A model generated the notes under the pieces. The model did no database searches, was not told the DNA's origin, and saw only the letters and a list, made by a program, of their open reading frames with translations. Source: Asparagopsis taxiformis (lineage: Eukaryota; Rhodophyta; Florideophyceae; Bonnemaisoniales; Bonnemaisoniaceae). Taken from it: a stretch of DNA of 64,000 nucleotides. Where the stretch lies: positions 62,001-126,000 of the forward strand of contig JALQPE010001871.1 in the NCBI GenBank assembly GCA_030407315.1, given 5' to 3'. Shown here piece by piece: positions 33,035 through 44,342 of the stretch (the first letter of the stretch is position 1; each line of letters opens with the position of its first letter). Made by a program: the position numbers and the translations under genes.

Positions 33035-33690
33035 ACCATGATGGTACGTTTCCACAACTCACGCCACTAACCCAGTTTTCTATTCGTTTTCTCTTTCTCA
33101 GGTTTCCAGTCGGTGAGTGTTCCACTTCTACTTTCATTTATCTTTCTCTCTTACCACTTCTCCACTAATTTTCTTTTCTGCCTGTGAGTACATATCTCAA
33201 TTTGGGATGCAATGGTATTTGTTAAGGTACGTTAGTCTCCTAATCACCATCAATTTCCCTCTCCAATTCAACGTCACTAACTTGTTTCCTTTCTATACAT
33301 CATTTTTTCTTCTTCTCTTCATTTCCTAGCTTATTCATGCAGCTCAATCAGTTGATAGATTTCTAGACTTTTCTAGTAGTTTTAGTTTTACTCGTCGGAA
33401 TAGTGTTAGTTGTAGTAGCATTTTTAACATAGGGATTGTTTATTCTCAATGTAGCCTGCGCAAATAAACAAATCCAGAGTGAAGCTTCCCATATCGCACC
33501 CTCTTAGATTGCTACCTATCCTACCGCGTATACCTCTCGCTAGCTCATAGTCACTACGAAATAAAAATTCCTAGCCGTACTATTCTGTCCATTCCCATAT
33601 GAATACCGTCCATGCCCCATCCTCATAGCGCTAGAACTGCCTTCCTCTACCCCAGAAAGATGCCCACGACAGCGTGACGCTCCATCTCAT
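33035..33690. other. CACTA interior, no gene seen
   Basis: T-rich stretch without a credible frame. Confidence 0.3.
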
Positions 33691-33734
33691 CCACCACTCC
33701 CAGACACCGAATTTTACTATATCAGGACACTACT

Positions 33735-34085
33735 TTTACTGTCTCCAGGTGCTGCCCAGGGCAGCACGAAATACTGTCTCCAGGTGCTGCCCAGGGCAGC
33801 ACGAAATACTGTCTCCAGGTGCTGCCCAGGACAGCACAAAGTACTATCTCCAGGTGCTGCCCAGGGCAGCACAAAGTACTGTCTACAGGTGCTGCCCAGG
33901 GCAGCACAAAGTACTGTCTACAGGTGCTGCCCAGGGCAGCACGAAATACTGTCTACAGGTACTGCCCAGGGCAGCACAAAGTACTGTCTACAGGTACTGC
34001 CCAGGGCAGCACAAAGTACTGTCTCCAGGTACTGCCCAGGACAGTGAAAATCACTGTCTCCAGGTACTGCCCAGGACAGTGCACC
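33735..34085 (+). repeat. 35-bp tandem repeats near the CACTA right end
   Basis: About ten copies of a 35-bp unit containing TACTGTCTCCAGGTGCTGCC, then CAGGGCAGCAC. The 35-bp period is not a multiple of 3, so all three frames carry similar repeated peptides. The frames of 84-178 codons here are artefacts of the repeat. Confidence 0.9.
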
Positions 34086-34199
34086 GTGTTGGTTCCATCT
34101 ATTGTCCCAGGCAGCGTATTTCACTATCCGGCCATGTTGCCTTGGCCAATACAAAACACTATCCGCCAACACTGCCCAGTACAGTAAATTACATCATAT

Positions 34200-34426
34200 C
34201 CAGCTATTGAATAAATCATTAATTTTTACTGTCTCCATTCACTGCCTCAGACAGTACTGTGAGACAGTGTTTTTTACTGTCTGCAGACAGTGTTCCGTAC
34301 TGTCTGCCAGACAGTGCAAATCACTGTCTCCAAGTGTGGCATTAATTTTCATTTGCCGCATAGTGATTTTTACTGTCTCAGACAGTAAAAATCACTGTCT
34401 CGCAGTACTGTCTGAGGCCCCCTTTT
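34200..34426. repeat. Right subterminal repeats of the CACTA element
   Basis: ACAGTAAAAATCACTGT-type palindromes in both orientations, the counterpart of 19797-20165. Confidence 0.8.
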
Positions 34427-34439
34427 CAACACCGTAGTG
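34427..34439 (-). repeat. Right terminal inverted repeat of the CACTA element
   Basis: CAACACCGTAGTG, followed by AA that duplicates 19782-19783. Confidence 0.92.
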
Positions 34440-34441
34440 AA

Positions 34442-37400
34442 GCTTCGCGCCTATTCGCGCTGCGCGCCGCACATCGATTCCGCCGAACGCGATGCAAGCG
34501 ATCGACGTTACCACGAGCGCTGAAGGGCGCTGCATTATAGTTCCCGCGACTAACCTCTACGCGCAGAAACTACTCCGTTTAACCAACAGGGAGACGCTGG
34601 TTCGAAGGAATGTACCCTTCCGAGTACAGGTACACAACGCTGGCACTCGTCTACAAGTATTGCCCAAAGGCATGAAGGTAGGCACCGCCGTGCCCAACCC
34701 CGTGGGATGTCTACAAGTCGCTCAGGAAGCGCCGGACCCGCAAGACCGACCACCCGACGACGCGACGCGACGCAACGTTACGACACCGCCGGACCCGCGC
34801 GAGACCGACGAAATTGCGAGCGCGACGCCGTCTTGGGAAGAACTCTTACGCGCGACGCTACGCGACGAGCGAGTAGACGACGACCTGCACGCGGAAATTA
34901 TCGAGATGCTACGAAAGCATGAGCGCATGTGGAGCGGCACGCTGGGAGCCATTCACGCGACGGAGCACCGCATCGAGCTGGTTCCGGGGGCGACCCCCGT
35001 GAACCAACCGCCGTATCGCGCCGGACACGCGTCGCGCGAAATTATCCGTACGCAAGTGGAGAAGATGCTCCGCGCTGGGGTAATCGAACCCGCTACGTCG
35101 GAATGGGCGAGCCCGGTCGTGGTCGTGCCTAAGAAGGACGGGACCTCCCGCTTCTGCATCGACTACCGCCGCTTGAACGCCGCCACCGTGAAGGACGCGT
35201 ACCCGATTCCGCGCATGGACGATTGCGTCGATTCGCTCGGTAACGCGACGGTTTTCACTACACTGGACTGCAATTCGGGATACTGGCAAATACCGGTAGC
35301 GCACGCCGACCGCGATAAGACTACGTTTACGTCGCACGTCGGTACGTACCGCTTTCGCCGCATGCCTTTCGGACTTTCGAACGCGCCCGCGACGTTTCAG
35401 CGCGCGCTCGACATTTTGCTCGCGAACGTGAAGTGGCAACATTGCCTTGTCTACCTGGATGACGTAATCATCTTCTCCGCTGACGTAAACGCGCACGTGC
35501 ACCACGTCGACGAGATACTGGGAATCCTCGGACGCGCAGGCGTCTCGCTGAAATTCGCGAAGACTGAGTTCTTCAAGCGCTCGGTGGACTACCTGGGACA
35601 TACTATTTCGCCTGGGAAGCTCTCCGTGCCGACGACGAAGTGCGACGCGCTGCGCGATGCGACGTACCCGACGACGAAGACGCAGCTGCGAAGTTTCCTA
35701 GGAACTTGCAACGTGTACCGTCGATTCGTCGAGAAATTCGCGTTCGTCGCGGCGCCGCTTACGCAGTTACTAAAGAAGGACCAAGGAGACAACTTACCCG
35801 CGCCGACGCCGGAGCAAACGCGCGCGTTCGAATCATTGCGACAAGCAATGTTGTCTCCGCCAATCCTCCGTCTACCGCGCGAAGGACACCCGTATGTGCT
35901 CGATACAGACGCGTCGCAAGGGCAAATCGGATGCGCGCTACTTCAGCTAGATGCGGACGACGACGTACTACATCTAGTCGGATACTGGTCGCGCACGCTT
36001 AACGACGCGGAGCGCAACTATTCGACGACGGAACGCGAGTGCCTCGCTGTCGTATGGGCAGTCTTGCTATTACGAGCATATTTAGAAGGACGAAAGTTCA
36101 CGGTTCGCACCGACCATAATTCGTTGTGTTGGATCCTGAACATGACGTCCGCAGAAGGACGACTCGCGCGCTGGCGATTGCGACTCGCCGAGTTCGAGTT
36201 CGACGTCGAATATAAAAAGGGTAAACGCCACGTTATCGCCGACGCGCTCTCGCGAATGGCCACGCGAAGCTGCGACGAGACGGAAATACCGGACGAGATA
36301 CCCTGCTTCGGCGCCGCGAACATCGTTGAACCGCACGCGGACGCTTATGCGCGAACCGATACCGCGCTACTATGCGACTACGCAGAATACTACCCGAGCT
36401 TGGACTGCCTACTGGCTACTCGGTCGTGCATCGAACCGCCCGTGTCCACTGACGAGTGGATCCGCGAACAAGCGACGGACGAATTCTGCCAAAACGCGAA
36501 GCGCGACGTCGAAACCGCGCCGCGTTCACGCTTCCACCTGTCCCCCGACGGGATACTAATGAGGACCGCTCCGCTCGACGACGCGACGCAGATAGTTGTG
36601 CCCGAAGCGATAAAAGGACGTATTCTGCGAGCGAACCATTACGCGGTAACTGCAGGGCACCCGGGCGCGCGACGCATGTACGACGCAATTCGACGCGCGT
36701 ATTACTGGCCGATGATGAGCGTAGACGTCTACACCACGGTGAGACAATGCGATGCGTGCGCGCGCAACCGCGTTACGCAATATCGCCATACGAACGCCCT
36801 GAAGCTATTCCCCGCTACGCGCCCGCTCGAAGACGTCGCTATCGATATTCTGGGACCGCTGCCCGAGACCCCGCGCCAACGCCGCTTCGTACTCGTAATC
36901 GCCGATCGCTACAGCAAGCTCTGTCGACTCATCGCGCTCGGACGCGTATCCGCGCTCGCCGTCGCAAAAGCGTTTTGCCGAGATTGGGTCTTCGTTTACG
37001 GACCGCCGCGCACGCTACTTTCAGATAACGGACCGCAGTTCCGCTCGAAGCTGTTTCAGGAAACGTGCGCGCTATTGGGAACGCGTAACATATTCACGAC
37101 TACCTATCACCCGCAGTCGAACGGGCAGGTCGAGCGTATGAACCGTACCATCGTCGCGACGCTGCGCCATTACGTCGACGAAGAGCGAAAGAATTGGGAC
37201 GAGCACCTAGACGCGCTGGCGTACGCATACAACCGCGCGATACACCGCTCGACGAATACGTCGCCGTTCGAACTCACGCTCACGCGCTACCCCGTATCGC
37301 TGGGGACGGAGCAGGTCGACACGATTCGCAGCACGCCGTTCCTCCGCATGGAGTTCCTTGCGAAGCTATCCGACGCGTACGCGCGCGCCGCGAACGCGCT

Positions 37401-38139
37401 GAAGAAAGCGCAAGCGAGATACAAACGCGACTTCGATCGCGGCGCACGCACGGTGAACAAGAGCATCAAGGTTGGCGACCAAGTATATCTGGACACTCGC
37501 GCGGGAGCGACGACACGAACGCAGCGCGACGACGGAACGCGCCCTTCGAAGTTGGACTACCCCGTGTCGGGACCCTTCCCGGTCACAAGCTGCCGCGGGC
37601 ACACTTACGAAATCATAATCGACGGTGTGCCCGAACTCGTCAGCTCCGACCGTATTCGCCTAGCACCGCGCAACGCGACGCGCGCGCCGGTTACGCCAAG
37701 CGGCGAAGAAGGGGCGACTGACGCGGAGGACACAAGCGACGCAGCGCGACGTGATGAACGCGTACTTGATGACGCACGCAAGGTCAATCCTGAAGCGGGA
37801 TATGGAACGCGGGAGTTCATGATTGACAAATTGACGGCTGAAAGTGTCGACGACACCGGAGCGCCCGTATTCCGTGTACGCTGGAAGGGCTTCTCTCCGC
37901 ACGACGACACTTGGGAGCCCGAAGGTTCGTTACCCGCGCCCATCGTTGCCCGTTTCCGCCGCGACCGCGGACGCTCCGCCTCTGGAAACACTGCGCGCAA
38001 CGCCGAGATTGACGCCACGTCACCGCGCAATCGTAGAAAGCGACCGGCACGCGGCGACGCCCCACGTATAACGCCGCCTAGCCGCGCGAGCGCGCGCATC
38101 GCGAGTCGACGGGCGCCTTCGCATGCACCGCGCAATTGA
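34442..38139 (+). CDS. pol: Chromovirus pol, 3' part: RT, RNase H, integrase, chromodomain
   Basis: Continues the protease frame after the CACTA insertion, in register; the first ATG is at 34492. Reverse transcriptase: YRRLN.ATVKDAYPIPRMD, then the active site YLDD at 35451-35462. RNase H: YVLDTDASQGQIGCAL near 35893-35940. Integrase: an H-H-C-C zinc finger (about 36640-36765), then IDILGPLP, LLSDNGPQF and the glutamate in SNGQVERMNRT as the D-D-E triad. C-terminal chromodomain: FRVRWKGFSPHDDTWEPEGSL near 37865-37930, which directs integration to marked chromatin in chromoviruses. No stop interrupts this part, so apart from the CACTA insertion and the two gag stops the element looks young. 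Confidence 0.95.
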
Positions 38140-39958
38140 CGCGCGGAACGGGGCTGAACATGCCAGTTCCGCCCAGCGGAACCGACGCGTAGATAAACAC
38201 GCGGGCCAAGCCTCCCATCGCCGCTTGTCGTTTTCGCCGCGCAACCGCGCCACCGTTCGCTACGCAATCGTTTCCGTCGTATGCTGCGCAACCGTTCGAC
38301 ACAACGCGACCGCACCTGACCGACGCCACGCAATCGCGTTCGTCTTTTGCCGCGCAATCGCCAAGCGTCACATCGCTGCGCTACGACGCAATCGTTGTCG
38401 TCGCACAACCGTCGCCTGTCGTTGCATGCCGCGCAACCGCGCCATCGCTACTACGCAGCCGTTGTTGCTACGCCCTCGCCGCATGTCGCCCTCGCTACGC
38501 AATCGTTTCCATCGTATGCCGCGCAACCGTTCGACGCAACGCGACCGCGCTTGACCGACGCCACGCAATCGCGTTCACCCTTCGCCGCGCTACCACGTAA
38601 TCGTTGTTGTCGTTCGCCGCGTAATCGTTTTGTCGGACGCCGCGCAATCGTTTCGTCGCACGCCGCGCAACCGCGTCACCGAACGCTACGCAAACGTCGC
38701 ATCTCGTCGAACGCCACGCAATCGCTTCGTTGAACGCCACGCGACCGCGCTTTATCGTCGCCGCGCAACGCGCACATCGTCGTTTGCCACGCAGTCGCCG
38801 AATCGTCGTTTGCACCGCGCGTAAGGCGCCAACCACGCGAGTGACTAAGCCTTTCACGAACCGAAAGCTGCGAGCTGACTCGCCGATGACGCCTGACCAC
38901 CTAGGGGGCCGCAGAACGCGCTACACTCACAGTGCGTTTTTCGCGCGAAAATGGGAGCGACTCCGATAATTGACCGCACGCGATGCGCGCCGGTTGGCCC
39001 AGGCATTGTAGCCCTAGGGCTGTCCCGGAAAATTGGCCGCCTGCAAATTGCCACTGATTGGGACTGACGCATTGCGCCACTCTCGCGTGAGCGCTACACT
39101 GGAATCCGCCGCCGGCCGCCGAAAAAATCGCGCGGAAATTGCGTGCAAATGCAGCGGAATAACCGGGCCAAAAAAAATCGAGCCAAAAAAATCGCCCAGA
39201 AATTGGGTTCGATTTTGGCCGGAAGACCGGGCCATTTGATCAAGTTAAAAATATCGGCTCAGAAATTCCACCTGGAATTTTTGGCGCCAAATTTTTGATC
39301 AATCCATTGCTGGCCAGCCTCGCGTGTCACCGGTAGCGCGTTCTAATTGGTGCGCTTCCTGACCGCACGTATCTCGCGATCGCCGACGCATTCGGCGTAT
39401 GAGGAGTGTGCAACGCAAACCGCCACCCACGTGCGCGTTCGGAGGGAACTGGCGCCGGAAAATACGCCTCGCTAGAACTATGCCACCGGTAGACTGACCC
39501 CCAAACGCGACGAAACGCGGACGAAATGCGAACGAAGCGCGTCGAGACGCGACGAAGCGCGACGAGAACGCGCCCGTTCTGTATGCCTACCGGCCAACAG
39601 CTCTATCCCCCTCTCTCCCGCCTCGCCCTACGCGCCCCTAACCGCGTCGCTCGCGAATCCCGAGCGTCGACGCGGTCACTGGGCAAACACCGCTTCAAGC
39701 GGCGACTCGCGCAACGAAACTCACACCGAACCGTGGCTAGTAGCTCTCCGCCCGGACATCCGCGCGACATTCAGAGGAGCCGTTGGACGCAGCCGCAGTC
39801 GCGCGCGGTACACCGTCGCGCCTACGCATGCGCCGCAAACGCAATTCGCGCCGCGCGCACGAAAGGGGGGATGGCTAAGGCGAAGTTAGCAAAACACAAG
39901 AAGTTTAATCAAGGGAGTAGAATGGACTACCGGCTAGCCCGGATGCGTACGAAGGAGC
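38140..39958. repeat. Chromovirus 3' region with degenerate tandem repeats
   Basis: 1.8 kb with no convincing gene. From about 38200 to 38830, words such as CGCAACCG, CGCAATCG and ATCGTTTC repeat, and a longer ~237-bp unit occurs twice (the TTCGAC.CAACGCGACCGC block at 38297 and 38534). Many long frames on both strands are a by-product. A purine tract GAAAGGGGGG lies at 39861-39870. Confidence 0.55.
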
Positions 39959-42136
39959 TCACTCGCGTGCGTTATCCTCGCGGCGCGTGCGTCGGCTTGA
40001 AGAACTACCCGTTGCGCCGCGCGCGCGAGCACGACTTGAAGCCGTGTCTGCTTGGTGATTGCGTCGTCGCTCGGGATTCAGCACGCGCACGACACGCCCT
40101 TCTTGCACGCCAAGACGCAAGGGAGGAACGCTGGGACGTGCGGACGCTGCGGCCGCCGCGCGAGCGCGAGTCGTTGGGCGCGCACCTCCGCGACCAGCTC
40201 CGTCGCTTCCCACCGCGACCGATGCATCACCTCCCCCTTCCGCTCCCTCGTTAAGTCCGCTGACCGACTGCGTCTCGCTGTTAGACACCACCCCCGCCGC
40301 GGACGTCTCGGGGGACCGCTGCACTAAGCCAACGATATCATTCAGCGTCGTGCCGAGGCGATGCGTGCGCTCGATCGTATCCTGGATCCTACGAACGGTC
40401 TCCCGTTCACGCGCAGCATACACCCGACGCACCGCCGCAACACGCTCCGCGCCCCGTTGACGTTCGCCCGCGAGATTCGCTTCGACATCGCTAAGCGCGC
40501 GTTCCGCTCGTTCCTGCGCCGAAGTAGCAGCCTCGCAGCGTTCTTGGAGGGTCGTGATCATCGCGCGATTGCCGCTGGCAGCCCGTTCGTAATTCGCCAC
40601 GCGTTCTTGCAAGTCCCCGATGTCCTTGTGCATCCGCTCGATCCGCGTCGCGTCTTCCCCGGCCTTGCGCTCTAACGTCGCCTCGCGTCCAGCCGCGTCC
40701 TTAAGTGTCTTTTCAGCCTCGTGCACGAGACTCACCGCTTCGTCGCGCGTTGCGTTCGCTCTGGTGAGGCGCGCCGCAGCGTCGTCGCGCGCTTGCGCAA
40801 TCGTCGTCACTCGCGCCAGCGCCTCGTCACGGCTCTGCTCGACCGATGTCAGACGCGCCCGCGCTTCGCTGCGGCCCTCCACGGCGGAAGCCAGTCGCGC
40901 CAAAGCGTCGTCGCGAGCCCCTTCGAGCAACGCCACGCGCGCCAACGCCTCCTCCCGGCCCTTTTCGGCGGCGGCAAGCCGGTCCCGCAACACGTTCGCG
41001 TCTGATTCGGCCAAAACAGTACCCGCCTCGTTGGCAATGATAGCCGCATCACTTGCCGCCACGTTGTCGACCTCTGCGTCGCCTGCGCTCGTGCGGCTGC
41101 CCGCAGCAGCACCGTCACCCGCGCCGCTCTTCGCCGCGCTGCTGACCGCCGCCCCGCCGTCGCCCGCACTGCTGGACGCTGCAGCCCCGCCGTGGCCGGA
41201 AGCCGCCGCTTTCAAGGCCTGCAACTCGTTGTAAACCTTCACGTACTCCGCGCGCAGCGCCGCGTCGAGTCGCTCGACGTCGATAGGAGCGCGCGGTGGC
41301 TCGGAGAAAAGAGAATATCGGCCGTCTCGGAAGCGCCGACGTTCGATCGCCAACAAAGCCGCCATGCCAAGATACTGCGCATACTCGCGCGAATCGGTCG
41401 CGCGCATAACGTGCAGTTCGTTAGTTGATAGCGCGGACAACACGGCATCAACGGTAACGACATCGCGCGCCTCTAAATGCGCAAACGCGTCGCGCGACGG
41501 ATTGCGCGGCGACTTGAGAAGGAGATGTGGAATTTCAGTGTGCCGGTGCACGCCAAGCGAACCATGCGCCCAGTCGACGACGCCGCGCTCCGCGCTCCAG
41601 GGCAACCATTGCCCGCCCTCCTTGAAGTCCATACCAGGCGCGAGGTCGAAAACCGGAGTTTCGTCCCACGCGCACGCGCGATGCTCCGTCAAGAGACTTT
41701 CGAGATGCGCCGCCGTATACGTTCCGCCCCGCACGATCGCCGAAACGCCGACGCGCTCGATTCCCGCGATCAATTTCTCGTTTAAGCGCAAGAAGCGGCG
41801 CTCGACGTAAGCGACGTGAAGCCACGCAGCGGCAACCATCACCACCCACTCGCTCAGAGCGATAGCCCAGAAATACGAACGAGCCTCGACCGGAACGTCG
41901 CGCCCGAGCAGTACCGACGGCGCGTAGTGGAACACGCAGGGAAGCGGCACCGACAACGAGTCGGGCGCTTCCGGCCAATCGCGCGCATCGTAACGCGGGA
42001 AGAAAGCGGCGACGCGGTCATCAGGAAACTCGCGAAATTCGATATCGCGATACGTAACGAAGTAGCCCGACGTGCGCCGCAAACGCAACTCGCGCCGCGC
42101 TTCCGGGCGCATATCCGCGTTAAGGAACCATGGCAC
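39959..42136 (-). CDS. Long coiled-coil protein, antisense to the chromovirus
   Basis: A 725-residue frame I do not recognise. Residues 1-300 look globular, with a hydrophobic stretch (ALSEWVVMVAAAWLHVAYV). After a Gly/Ala/Ser linker, roughly residues 380-620 form a long Ala/Arg/Glu-rich heptad coiled coil with semi-repeated SVEQSRDEALARV blocks. The C-terminus is basic and Ser/Arg-rich. It lies downstream of pol, on the opposite strand, past the likely polypurine tract, with the same CpG-rich codon use as gag and pol. It may be an extra antisense gene of the retroelement (a gag-like or accessory role is possible), or the gag of another element. The intact length argues for recent coding function. 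Confidence 0.5.
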   Translation of the reverse strand: MPWFLNADMRPEARRELRLRRTSGYFVTYRDIEFREFPDDRVAAFFPRYDARDWPEAPDSLSVPLPCVFHYAPSVLLGRDVPVEARSYFWAIALSEWVVMVAAAWLHVAYVERRFLRLNEKLIAGIERVGVSAIVRGGTYTAAHLESLLTEHRACAWDETPVFDLAPGMDFKEGGQWLPWSAERGVVDWAHGSLGVHRHTEIPHLLLKSPRNPSRDAFAHLEARDVVTVDAVLSALSTNELHVMRATDSREYAQYLGMAALLAIERRRFRDGRYSLFSEPPRAPIDVERLDAALRAEYVKVYNELQALKAAASGHGGAAASSSAGDGGAAVSSAAKSGAGDGAAAGSRTSAGDAEVDNVAASDAAIIANEAGTVLAESDANVLRDRLAAAEKGREEALARVALLEGARDDALARLASAVEGRSEARARLTSVEQSRDEALARVTTIAQARDDAAARLTRANATRDEAVSLVHEAEKTLKDAAGREATLERKAGEDATRIERMHKDIGDLQERVANYERAASGNRAMITTLQERCEAATSAQERAERALSDVEANLAGERQRGAERVAAVRRVYAARERETVRRIQDTIERTHRLGTTLNDIVGLVQRSPETSAAGVVSNSETQSVSGLNEGAEGGGDASVAVGSDGAGRGGARPTTRARAAAAASARPSVPPLRLGVQEGRVVRVLNPERRRNHQADTASSRARARGATGSSSSRRTRREDNARE

Positions 42137-42164
42137 GCTCGCCTCTCCTTCGTGCTCAACGTCG

Positions 42165-42307
42165 TTCCACGTCTGTGTTTTCGGAAGTGGACGCGGACGT
42201 CCAGTCTCTCTAGTACGGGTCCTAGTCGGCCCCGAGATTTACTAGAACAAATGAACGTCCGCGTCCAAAAAAAAATAAAAATCCACTTTCTCTAGGATAT
42301 GCGGACG
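42165..42307 (+). repeat. GGACGTCC left end of transposon copy G2
   Basis: Starts with CGTCTGTGTT, TCGGAA, TGGACGCGGACGTCCA as at 10165, then CTCTAGTAC words. The two flanks to the left are unrelated, so about 42165 is close to a true transposon end. A 27-codon frame (42130-42213, plus) runs across the boundary by chance. Confidence 0.55.
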
Positions 42308-42697
42308 TCCACTTTCTCTAGTACATATGGCGGAATACTAGGGCCCGACATCCACTTTCTCTAGTACATATGGCGGAATACTAGGACCCGACATCCACTT
42401 TCTCTAGTACGTTTGGCGGAATACTAGGACCCGACATCCACTTTCTCTAGTACATATGGCGGAATACTAGGACCCGACATCCACTTTCTCTAGTACATAT
42501 GGCGGAATACTAGGACCCGACATCCACTTTCTCTAGTACATATGGCGGAATACTAGGACCCGACATCCACTTTCTCTAGTACATATGGCGGAATACTAGG
42601 ACCCGACATCCACTTTCTCTAGTACATATGGCGGAATACTAGGACCCGACATCCACTTTCTCTAGTACATATGGCGGAATACTAGGACCCGACATCC
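42308..42697 (+). repeat. 43-bp tandem repeat, nine copies
   Basis: Period 43 bp from 42308: TCCACTTTCTCTAGTACATA, then TGGCGGAATACTAGGACCCG and ACA. Copies differ by at most one or two bases, so the array expanded recently. It lies in the subterminal zone of G2. Confidence 0.95.
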
Positions 42698-44342
42698 AGT
42701 ATACAATATATCAGCGAAAACCGGGAGGGAAGAAATTACAGCGGATGGTAAATTCAGGGCCCATATCGGACCGTATTTTATTCTCTCATTTAGGAAACTG
42801 CTCGTATACAATACGTCTCTCTAGAATAGGGAATACATATCTGGTCAGAATAGGAAATAAATACCCGGTTAGAATAGGAAATAAATACCCGGTTAGAATA
42901 GGAAATACGTATCCAGCCAGAATACAAAATACCTGTCAGCATATCGTCGATCACCCATCTCCCTCACTATCGCGTTCTCCCTACCATCCGAACGCCATGC
43001 ACCACCATCCGCACATACTGCAAGAACCCTCACGACCTAGATTACAAAAAATACGCTCCTTCCCAATACCATCCCCGCTTTCCTCGACACCACCCCAGCC
43101 CATTAAATCATCAAGACATCAAACACGAACATGGTCAGCAAAATCTTACACCACTTGAAACGCACTCTCACTTCTATCGTATGCCCCAAAATATACACAT
43201 ACCAGAAACACCTCACAGCTTCATTCCCCATCTTCCTACATCCCTTCTTCACTCTCCTTCAGTCCTGCCGTTCCTGCTTCACCACTCCTGCATCACATAC
43301 ACAACATCAGAATCAACCACAACAGTCAGACTCAAAAGCAACGCTTACCACGACAGATATCCTAGAAACTCCCTTACTTACCTCTCCGAGAGGATGACTG
43401 AATCATCCATCCTACACAAAATACAAACCATGATCCAAAAACCTTGCAATGAATAATCAAAGTCAGCAGTCCATATCTTCGCAAAACAAGTCTTGGTGCT
43501 CAGTAAAACTTACCTTCTGTCATCAACATTCCTGCATCATCTACACAACATCGGAATCAACCACAACAGTCAGACTCAAAACCAACCTTCCATCACAGCA
43601 TACTTTCAAAACTCGCACACTTACCTTCGCTCCACACAATACACACCATGACTCAATAGGCTTCCAATGAAAAATATCGCATCAACGGAAATAGTCAGAC
43701 TCAAAACCAACCTTCCCTCGCTGCTTACTTTCAAAACTCGCACACTTACTTTACCTGTTCCATCCTGCACACAATAAAAACCATAAATCACGTAATCGTG
43801 TAGCCAAGAAAAGTAGTCAGCATTCCGCATCTTCGCACAACCGGTCTGGGCGCCCAATGTGACTTACCTTCCGTCATCACTATTCCTCCATCACCTACGC
43901 AACATCGGATTCAATCGCAACAGTCAGATTGAAAACCAACGTTTCCCTCGCTACATACCCTGAGAACTCGCAAATGTACCTCTCATCCATCCTACACACA
44001 ATACAAACCATGATCCAAAAACCTTGCAATTAACAATAATCATAGTCAGCAGTCCATATCTTCGCAAAGCACATCTTGGCACTCAATGAAACTTACCTTC
44101 CGTCATCAACATTCCTGCATCATCTACACAACATCGGAATCAACCACAACAGTCAGACTCAAAATCAACCTTCCCTCACAGCATACTTTCAAAACTTCAC
44201 GTACCTCTCTTCCATCCTCCGCTCAATACACACCATCAGTCAACAGGCTTCCCATGAAAAATATCGCATCAACGGAAATAGTCAGACTCAAAACCCACGC
44301 TTCCCTCAACGCATACCCTCGAGGGTAGAGGATGGAACGAAG
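42698..44342 (+). repeat. Pyrimidine-rich noncoding region with irregular repeats
   Basis: A short array of AATAGGAAATA...CC(C/A)GTTAG words (42830-42930), then C/A-rich sequence. A ~100-bp segment with AACATCGGAATCAACCACAA and CAGTCAGACTCAAAA recurs, diverged, near 43290, 43510, 43690, 43870 and 44095. No gene is supported. Confidence 0.65.

Larger units (their letters stand above)
19784..34439. mobile_element. CACTA-type DNA transposon nested in chromovirus pol
   Basis: 14,656 bp bounded by CACTACGGTGTTG and its exact inverse CAACACCGTAGTG, with AA on both sides (19782-19783 and 34440-34441) as a 2-bp target duplication. Both ends carry subterminal arrays of the word GACAGTAAAATTTACTGTC. 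No intact transposase was found inside, so it is non-autonomous now. Contents from the left are subterminal repeats, a probable nuclear-transport-receptor fragment, hairpin arrays and tandem repeats, a decayed dioxygenase gene on the minus strand, an isolated hairpin, 35-bp tandem repeats and the right subterminal repeats. Confidence 0.92.
15817..39876 (+). mobile_element. Ty3/gypsy chromovirus, plus strand, 3' LTR not found
   Basis: 5' LTR, primer site, leader, gag, -1 frameshift signal, protease, then RT, RNase H, integrase and C-terminal chromodomain. The order protease-RT-RNase H-integrase and the chromodomain define a chromovirus. It entered the ParB-like pseudogene at 15817 and was later split by a CACTA element at 19784-34439. 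A G-rich tract at 39861-39870 could be the polypurine tract, but no second copy of the LTR follows it within the window, and the missing half of the ParB-like gene does not reappear, so the right end is lost or rearranged. The right boundary given is therefore tentative. Confidence 0.8.

Noticed and set aside
33674..34210. Open frames of up to 178 codons near the CACTA right end
   Set aside because: They are translations of a 35-bp tandem repeat; all three frames give shifted versions of the same peptide.
38123..38969. Long Arg/His-rich frames on both strands after pol
   Set aside because: They arise from degenerate CGCAACCG/CGCAATCG tandem words and show no domain.
42130..42213. Conserved small protein ending SVFSEVDADVQSL, also seen at 10055-10214
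   Set aside because: The shared part is transposon-end DNA entered from two unrelated upstream sequences; it is not evidence of a gene.
42308..42697. CRISPR-like array
   Set aside because: The units are contiguous identical 43-bp repeats without unique spacers, in a eukaryotic transposon end.
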